A stretch of DNA of 64,000 bases from the NCBI GenBank assembly GCA_037501455.1, contig CM074863.1, positions 57,889,501 to 57,953,500 on the forward strand, read 5' to 3'. This document shows, one piece after another, positions 58,619 to 64,000 of the stretch (positions are counted from its first letter, which is position 1; every line of letters starts with the position of its first letter). Source of the stretch: Lantana camara (Eukaryota > Streptophyta > Magnoliopsida > Lamiales > Verbenaceae). The position numbers and the translations under genes are program-made. Under the pieces are notes generated by a model. The model did not search any database. It saw only the letters and a program-made list of their open reading frames with translations, and was not told the origin of the DNA.

Positions 58619-59467
58619 TACAGAAAGGACCAGACAACAAGCAACACATCAGATTTGGAGAGAAAAACAGGGGATTTCGGTGCAAGCTTAGGGAAGTCTC
58701 TAAAGCCAAAGAAAACACATAAACCAAACATGAAAATAACACTAATTCATCATAGATTCATGCCATATAAGTAGCAACAACTTCAATCACCAAATATGCA
58801 AGAAACAAAGCAAGGAAAGGGGGAAGAAATGCATCAAGTTATCATCCAATTCTCAAGCCCTCATCAATGGCCAATCACTCATAATCAAACAACCATGAAA
58901 GGAGGTGCAATAAATACATAGAATCAAGTCATAGAAGTAATATATCATCACCAAGAATCAAGGGAACAAGAAGGGAAGCAAGAATCATCAAATTCATCCA
59001 ACCTCTACTAATCACATGCTTGCTAGAACTCAAGAATCAACCAATGAATTCAAATCAAATCCACATATAATAGAGAAGAGAGAGTGTAGATTACAATCAT
59101 AAACTTACCTTTCGAATTTGAGAAAATTCGGATGTGATTTGAGCTCAAAATCATCAAAAATGGCCAAGGGTTTCTTCCTTCTCTTCTTGGAGCTGAAGTT
59201 GCTGCACTTTCCCTTCTTTTTCTTGGGTGTGGGACGAAATGGGGGAGTAGGAGAGAGTGAGGGATGGTTAGATACATATTAGTCAAGGTTAGAAGCTTAA
59301 TTGGGGTTAAATGGGGGTCCCACAAGTGAAGATTAGTCAACAAAAGGGGTACTCTTAAGCACAAGGGCTCGTTCCAGTCGAAAAACGGGGAATCAAATGG
59401 GCTTAGAAAAATATAAATCTTAATTCTTTGTCTTGATTTCTTCGTTACGAGTCCAACGCATCTTCCG

Positions 59468-59497
59468 GAATTCAAATCCGAATTCCCGAGCTCAAGT
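59468..59497 (-). promoter_or_regulatory. conserved U3 island core (G), diverged
   Basis: GAATTCAAATCCGAATTC followed by CCGAGCTCAAGT, then GGTGCGCTAAAGCTCGTTAG. Confidence 0.58.
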
Positions 59498-59867
59498 TAC
59501 GCCTTCCGGAACACAAGGTGCGCTAAAGCTCGTTAGGCCCTTATGTCCCTAAAACATAAAACGGTTTTCAAAACCGTATCAAACGAACTCAAAAACAAGT
59601 AACGAACACAAAGACACATACATAACACATATAAGTCACGCATAGCACGTAGTCCCAAAAATCGAAAATGAAAACGAATACAAACGAAGCAAGAACGAAA
59701 CAAAGAGAACAAATACGTACAAATAAGTCACATAAGGTCAAATACGTTCAAGTAACTCAAATATATCACATAAAAAGTATAATAAACACATAATTAATCA
59801 ATTAAAAGCACACATAGCTCACCCGTGAAGGCGTACCTGGAAAGGCCGGACGAGCGGGATGTTACAC

Positions 59868-59896
59868 GGTGGACGGGTTTGCAATGCCCGACCACC
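59868..59896 (-). other. LTR hairpin (E 5' LTR)
   Basis: As 45959-45987 with one base change in the loop flank (element-sense GGGCATTGCAAACCC). Solo LTR G inserted at its edge and duplicated CGGTG. Confidence 0.65.
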
Positions 59897-60287
59897 TAAA
59901 CATATCATTGTGGCTATGAGGTTCATGAGTTCTCAAAGCCCGGTTAGCGTTTCCTCGTCAAAAACTCCTTGACGAGGTTCGTTTCGCCATTAAACATAAT
60001 ACAATCAGCACATGGGATCACCGTCGGCCCTTGCCTCCCCGGATAGCCACATGTACTGAATTCCTGGGCCTGTGAACATAACATACATACATAATCTCGC
60101 CAAAACATTTCAATTCATAAGAAACATAACATATTTCATAATTCATTTGAAAAGGGTTTACTCGATCATAAATTACTCGAGGACTCTACTTTGAAAATAC
60201 CATATATATATTCATAAGGTTTTGGCCAAAGCTTTTCACATAAGGGTTGTAGGGTTTGTTATATAACTAAAACAAAACCACCCTCAC

Positions 60288-60361
60288 CTGGTACAAGACG
60301 ATACAAGGATACGAGTTACCGAGTGCCTAGTTGATCAGGATTTCTCCGCCCTCGAGACAAA
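60288..60361 (-). other. putative mini-exon 2 (E 5' LTR), 74 nt
   Basis: Same length as in the 3' LTR; the acceptor reads CCTTTACACAG and the donor TACCAG|GTGAGG. Confidence 0.66.
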
Positions 60362-60677
60362 CTGTGTAAAGGACAATGCAACGATTTGTGAGACTCAGGA
60401 CTCCAAATGTACCATATATGACACACGGCATGTTATGCATATGATATGAATGCATAAAAGATGATATTATGTCATGAAAATGTTCATGTGCACTATTAAG
60501 GAATTTAAATCATATAATCAAGTTATTCATTCGTTCATTTCATTCAAATTCATAAATTCATAATTCATATCAATTAATCTAAGAATTCATTTAATAACCA
60601 TAGCACGTATTAATTCACACTTACAATTAGAATTTAACAAGTAAACATATTCAAATAACTAGTGGTAAATTAAATAG

Positions 60678-60678
<1 letters not shown>

Positions 60679-60712
<34 letters not shown>

Positions 60713-60783
60713 CACGTACACATATATATATATATATATATATATTCACACGTACACACATATATATATATATATATATATCA
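60679..60783. repeat. (TA)n microsatellite with duplicated unit (E 5' LTR)
   Basis: TA runs separated by two copies of TTCACACGTACACA, where the 3' LTR has one. About 60 bp of flanking AT-rich sequence present in the 3' LTR (46780-46835) is missing. Confidence 0.85.
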
Positions 60784-61180
60784 TACATGCATGCAAATAA
60801 TTATGACAAAGCCATGCAAACACACACAATAATATATATATAATATACTCAACACACATGCAGCATAACACACATACTATATACACACATATATGTATAC
60901 AGTAACTCCCATATATATATATATATATATAATATACATAACCATGCATGCATTTACACTCCCAGTCATGCATGCACACTCTAAACTCTCATGCACACAC
61001 AAATACACCCCTAATACATATAGGTATACACTCTGCATAGTTAGAAAATAGCAGCAACAGTTTACATGAAGGGAAAAATAGACACACACACACATGCGGA
61101 ACTAAGGAAGACATCAGCCCAAGGTTTGAATCAACACACACACCATATGCATGAACGCAGGCTTAAGTTTGGAAAGAGAA

Positions 61181-61306
61181 GGTGACACGCCCGTGTCACC
61201 AAGATAGAACAAACCGAGACACCCCGTGTCTCGGTATAGAGATAACAGGCCATCCTGCACCCCCATTTCAAGCTGAAAAGGAAGAGGGTGACACCCCCGT
61301 GTCAAA
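61181..61306 (-). repeat. palindrome cluster (E 5' LTR)
   Basis: GGTGACACGCCCGTGTCACC is a 20-bp inverted repeat with intact arms (61181-61200); GAGACACCCCGTGTCTC lies within 61214-61234 and GTGACACCCCCGTGTCAA at about 61289-61306. Confidence 0.9.
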
Positions 61307-61836
61307 TGAATGCAGCAGGTGACAGTTACGGGGAAAATAGGGGAAGGAATGGGTGCTCAAACCAGGCCAAATTCTTACAACCTTTGCACCCAAAACAAGC
61401 TGATACATAAGGGATAAAAAGGCAACCAAGCCTGGAAATAACCCCAACAGCGCAGCAAAACTGGGAAGGAAAAAGGGTGACAGTTCAAGCATGAAAACAG
61501 GGGAAGAAGAGAAAAGAATGGAGCAAGCCTATACATGATCAATCAACCAACAACACAGCTGCAAATAGGATAAAAAGGAACAACATTTAACATTAAGACA
61601 AGTTCCAAAAGCTAGCAGCAGAGCAGTACGTGAAGGGAGGGAAGATCAGTTTAAAAATTCATTCAATACATGAACATTCCATTAATGATATCTCACCCAC
61701 CTCTTAACCCTCCATTAATACGAGCATACTCTGACATAAATGAAGTAAAAGGATTGCATATATATCATCAAAGCAAGTCATAGATCAAGAGAATTCAAGA
61801 AATCATCAAAACACTTCAAAACCTAACTGTTCATTC

Positions 61837-62112
61837 TCATGCTTCAAACTTCATGAAATCTGAGTCAAAATTAGAGATGATAGAATGAAAATGACCAGAG
61901 ATGCATGTACAACATAATCCTAACTCACCTTGTTGAATGGATGAAAGTTGATTGAGATTTGAGCTCAAAACCTCAAGGATTTGCACAGTTGCGGGAAAAA
62001 CTGGACTGCAGAAGCTTTGGATGAGTTTTCTGGTTTGTGTGAGGGTTAGAACAAGATGGGGCAAGTACATAATGGTAAAGGATTGAATTAGGGTTACAAT
62101 GCCACCAACCAT
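61837..62112 (-). CDS. small leader ORF, 91 codons (E 5' LTR)
   Basis: Copy of the 51889-52086 ORF, extended by loss of a stop; starts MVGGIVTLIQSFTIMYLPHL. It crosses the donor at 61929, so the unspliced and spliced products would differ. Confidence 0.3.
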   Translation of the reverse strand: MVGGIVTLIQSFTIMYLPHLVLTLTQTRKLIQSFCSPVFPATVQILEVLSSNLNQLSSIQQGELGLCCTCISGHFHSIISNFDSDFMKFEA

Positions 62113-62281
62113 AGTTAATTTGGTTAAGTTTTGAACAAGTTATTGACATTTTAGTGAAAGGTGGTCATTTTGATGTCGTTTCGTTTTTCGGTTGGATTTC
62201 GGAGGTTCAGATGATTTCGGAAAAATATATGGCTTAGTTTATTAAACTCGAATCTTCAATACGAGTTCAACGAAGTTGATG

Positions 62282-62314
62282 GAACTCGAATACGAGTTCC
62301 CGAGCTCAAGATAT
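62282..62314 (-). promoter_or_regulatory. conserved U3 island core (E 5' LTR)
   Basis: GAACTCGAATACGAGTTC, one change from the perfect palindrome in the 3' LTR, followed by CCGAGCTCAAGATAT. Confidence 0.65.
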
Positions 62315-62833
62315 CACGTACGGAACCAAGGGTGCGCTAATTGCTTATTATCCCCCGATTTGGTTCCACGAATCAAATTAAATTCATTAACACGTCAAAT
62401 GAGTTCGAAAACATAAACCGAGCATATAGGTATGTTCATAACACATATATTTACGACATACTAAATTTCCACGACATTTCGATATCATTTCATATAAGAA
62501 CAAAGCACAAATAGAACACTCATGCGCAAAACATTCATGAATTCATAACATTATAAATTAATTACTAAAATTTAAATTCCATTTTAAATAAATTTAAAGT
62601 CAATGAATAACATGTTGAAATTAATTAACAGAATTACAAATATAGTTAAGGTAACAATAAACCTTAATTAAGAATTTAAAACACTAAGTAACGAATTAAA
62701 ATAAAATGAATTAAATTAAAATAACAACAGTTTATAATTTAAATCAAATATAAAACATTTATAAACAATTAATCATATAATTAAATAATTCAATTGCGCA
62801 ATTTATAAACAAATACGACACATTAGTATAACT

Positions 62834-64000
62834 TTTAACAGCCCAAAACAGGGCCTGGATGAAAACAGTAAGTTAAGGGCATTGGTAAAGCGTTTATAGA
62901 CCGTGATCCAACTTTTTGAATCATCATGCATTGCATTCTTACATGAATTTGTGCTCGTATATGATCTGACATGTTTTAAGGGGGAATTCTTGACCTTTGA
63001 TACAGTTTACTATTCATAACCCGAGCCTACCTTGTTCATATTGCTACTCGAACCCTAGAGGTTCATCACACATGTTTCCCAATCGTTTGAACTTGTTTCC
63101 CGAGCTCAGAGAGTCTTTCTTGAACCATAAGGGTATTTTTGGAACTTACCGACCAAAGTTACTATTCATCTAAAAATGAGCTGTTGATTCTGATACCTTT
63201 CCTACCCAAGTTTACAGTCGAATCGATCCTTGAGTCGAGACGAGTCTTTTGAAATCATTCTTGGCTTGGAAATCTATTCCGGAACTTTGTTTTATTGAAA
63301 ATGTTTTCGAAAACCCTAGTTCACTATTTCTTCTACGAACGGTTTTCATTCGGAAAATGTTTTCTCTTCGGATTTGCATTACTTGAGCTATTTCAAGATT
63401 TTTGAGATGTTTTACAACTCTTGATTCAAACCCTAGCTTGAAATTTTGAAGCGTACGTTCGTACGTAAGAATTCACTATTCACTCTGCGTTTTCAACTTT
63501 TTAACGGTAAAACGTTTTATAGTCGATTTTGGACTCGAAACGCTTCTCGATTAATTTCTTGAATTTTGGAAACAATCCGGACTTGAAAATCATTCTAGAA
63601 AGTCGTTTTTCACTCGTGTTGAGTTTCGAGCTCAAAACTTTTATTCACTAAAACTAATGTATCTTTCAAAAGGTAAATCCGATTTCGACGAATGAATATG
63701 CGTTTCGAAGCTAATTTTCTTGCCGTCGGAATGGTTATACTTACAGCCACTTACCCTTGAGTCTTGGCCACGAAATTACTGAATTACCCCCAGAAGTCCC
63801 ATTTTTAGCTTTATATGCCTAAAGCTTCCAAGAGAAGCTATTCCATTTTGCTCTCATACCCTTCTCCACATTTTATTTCCAAGGTGAGGGGCTTCTCTTC
63901 AACTATAAATAGAGGCCAAGAGGCATTTCATTTCTTGCTCAATGTTGTGTTAACAACACCCTTTCTCTCCCTCTCCTTCCCCCTCTTGCCGTCGGCCTCC
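62834..64000 (+). mobile_element. plus-strand LTR 'H', 5' part, runs off the window
   Basis: Begins near TTTAACAGCCCAAAACAGGG, which resembles a TGTAACAGCCC LTR start with one change, directly after element E's 5' LTR stops 20 bp short of its end. The following kilobase is AT/TTC-rich with no ORF, then a TATA box (63904) and a CT-rich leader. The simplest reading is an LTR inserted into the end of E, with its remainder and E's last bases beyond the window. A deletion joining two unrelated LTRs is the alternative. Confidence 0.6.
63904..63912 (+). promoter_or_regulatory. TATA box of LTR H
   Basis: CTATAAATAGAGGCC is a near-perfect plant TATA box. CAATGTTGTGTTAACAACACC follows at a spacing that would suit a start site 30-50 bp downstream, then a CT-rich leader. 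Confidence 0.7.

Larger units (their letters stand above)
56741..59866 (-). mobile_element. solo LTR 'G', minus strand, TSD CGGTG, empty site in the partner LTR
   Basis: A 3126-bp LTR, TGTAACACCCCGGAGCG to CGGGATGTTACA, flanked by CGGTG (56736-56740 and 59867-59871). The other E LTR reads CCGGGCGGTGGACGGG at 45953, uninterrupted. It inserted into the arm of E's hairpin. Donor TCGAAAG|GTAAGT (exon end 59109), palindromes (58481-58618), mini-exon (58087-58158), acceptor AGCTTTGCAG|GT (exon 3 from 57189). Introns would be 950 and 897 nt. Confidence 0.97.
55857..62833 (-). mobile_element. 5' LTR of element E, split by solo LTR G, last ~20 bp missing
   Basis: TGTAGCACCCGGGACG onward, nearly identical to the 3' LTR apart from the G insertion, microsatellite changes and the absence of F. 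Mini-exon 60288-60361, donor exon end 61929, acceptor exon start 56273, U3 island 62282-62314. It breaks at CATTAGTATAACT (62833), 20 bp short of the expected GGGGCGTTACA end, where another LTR seems to begin. Confidence 0.93.

Noticed and set aside
58429..58774. ORFs of 93-98 codons around the G palindromes
   Set aside because: Both strands are open over the same palindromic stretch and they lie in putative intron 1 of a solo LTR.

Overview
This window is plant nuclear heterochromatin made almost entirely of nested LTR retrotransposons. The evidence is a Ty3/gypsy chromovirus of the Tekay/Del type with a C-terminal chromodomain, primer-binding sites matching plant initiator tRNA-Met, TG...CA LTRs with 5-bp target-site duplications (TSDs), and AT-rich spacers with (TA)n runs. 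I see no intact host gene, tRNA, rRNA or CRISPR. A flowering plant with a large genome is the likely source; the species cannot be told from the sequence.

Layout. 1-6501: a minus-strand LTR cut by the window edge, holding a plus-strand solo LTR (2444-5392, TSD AAAAC). 6502-7130: end of a plus-strand LTR. 7181-9600: decayed CACTA (En/Spm) coding region with an exact 85-bp minisatellite. 10042-16876: a pile of truncated LTRs. 16877-31069: a minus-strand solo LTR (TSD GAGTC) split by the chromovirus at 19060-29205 (TSD AACAT). The chromovirus has an uninterrupted 1254-codon pol frame, a wrecked gag and a 5' LTR with a 1.57-kb deletion. 31405-62833: a nest at least five levels deep: a pol-less element (31405-37682), then a copia-type LTR (37683-38814), then a second pol-less element (38815-45079), then a third (45080-62833), whose two LTRs have each received a solo LTR (47772-51593, TSD AGAGC; 56741-59866, TSD CGGTG). 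The partner LTR supplies the empty site for each. 62834-64000: start of another plus-strand LTR with a TATA box.

Main observation. The LTRs differ greatly in sequence yet share one layout that I do not recognise as described. Read in element sense they carry: a U3 island built round GAACTCGAATCCGAGTTC; a leader ending in a strong splice donor (often CAAG|GTGAGT); a spacer of about 0.95-1.6 kb holding a family-specific cluster of GC-rich 16-20-bp palindromes; a 58-88-nt mini-exon bounded by a CACAG-type acceptor and a GTGAGG/GTGGGT donor; a second spacer of 0.72-0.93 kb that in many copies holds a 29-nt hairpin with a self-complementary TTGCAA loop; and a TTTTGCAG|GT acceptor just before the conserved CTAGGCGG and U5 end next to the PBS. 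The simplest reading is a two-intron leader inside the LTR. Unspliced genomic RNA would keep the palindromes and a kissing-loop-like hairpin, while spliced mRNA would lose them. That would resemble the retroviral arrangement in which packaging and dimerisation signals lie downstream of the splice donor. The sequence features are visible; the RNA-level function is inference.

A second theme is an array of short GAGAGA...TCTCTC inverted repeats just inside the 3' LTR of all three pol-less elements, which must depend on proteins from relatives.
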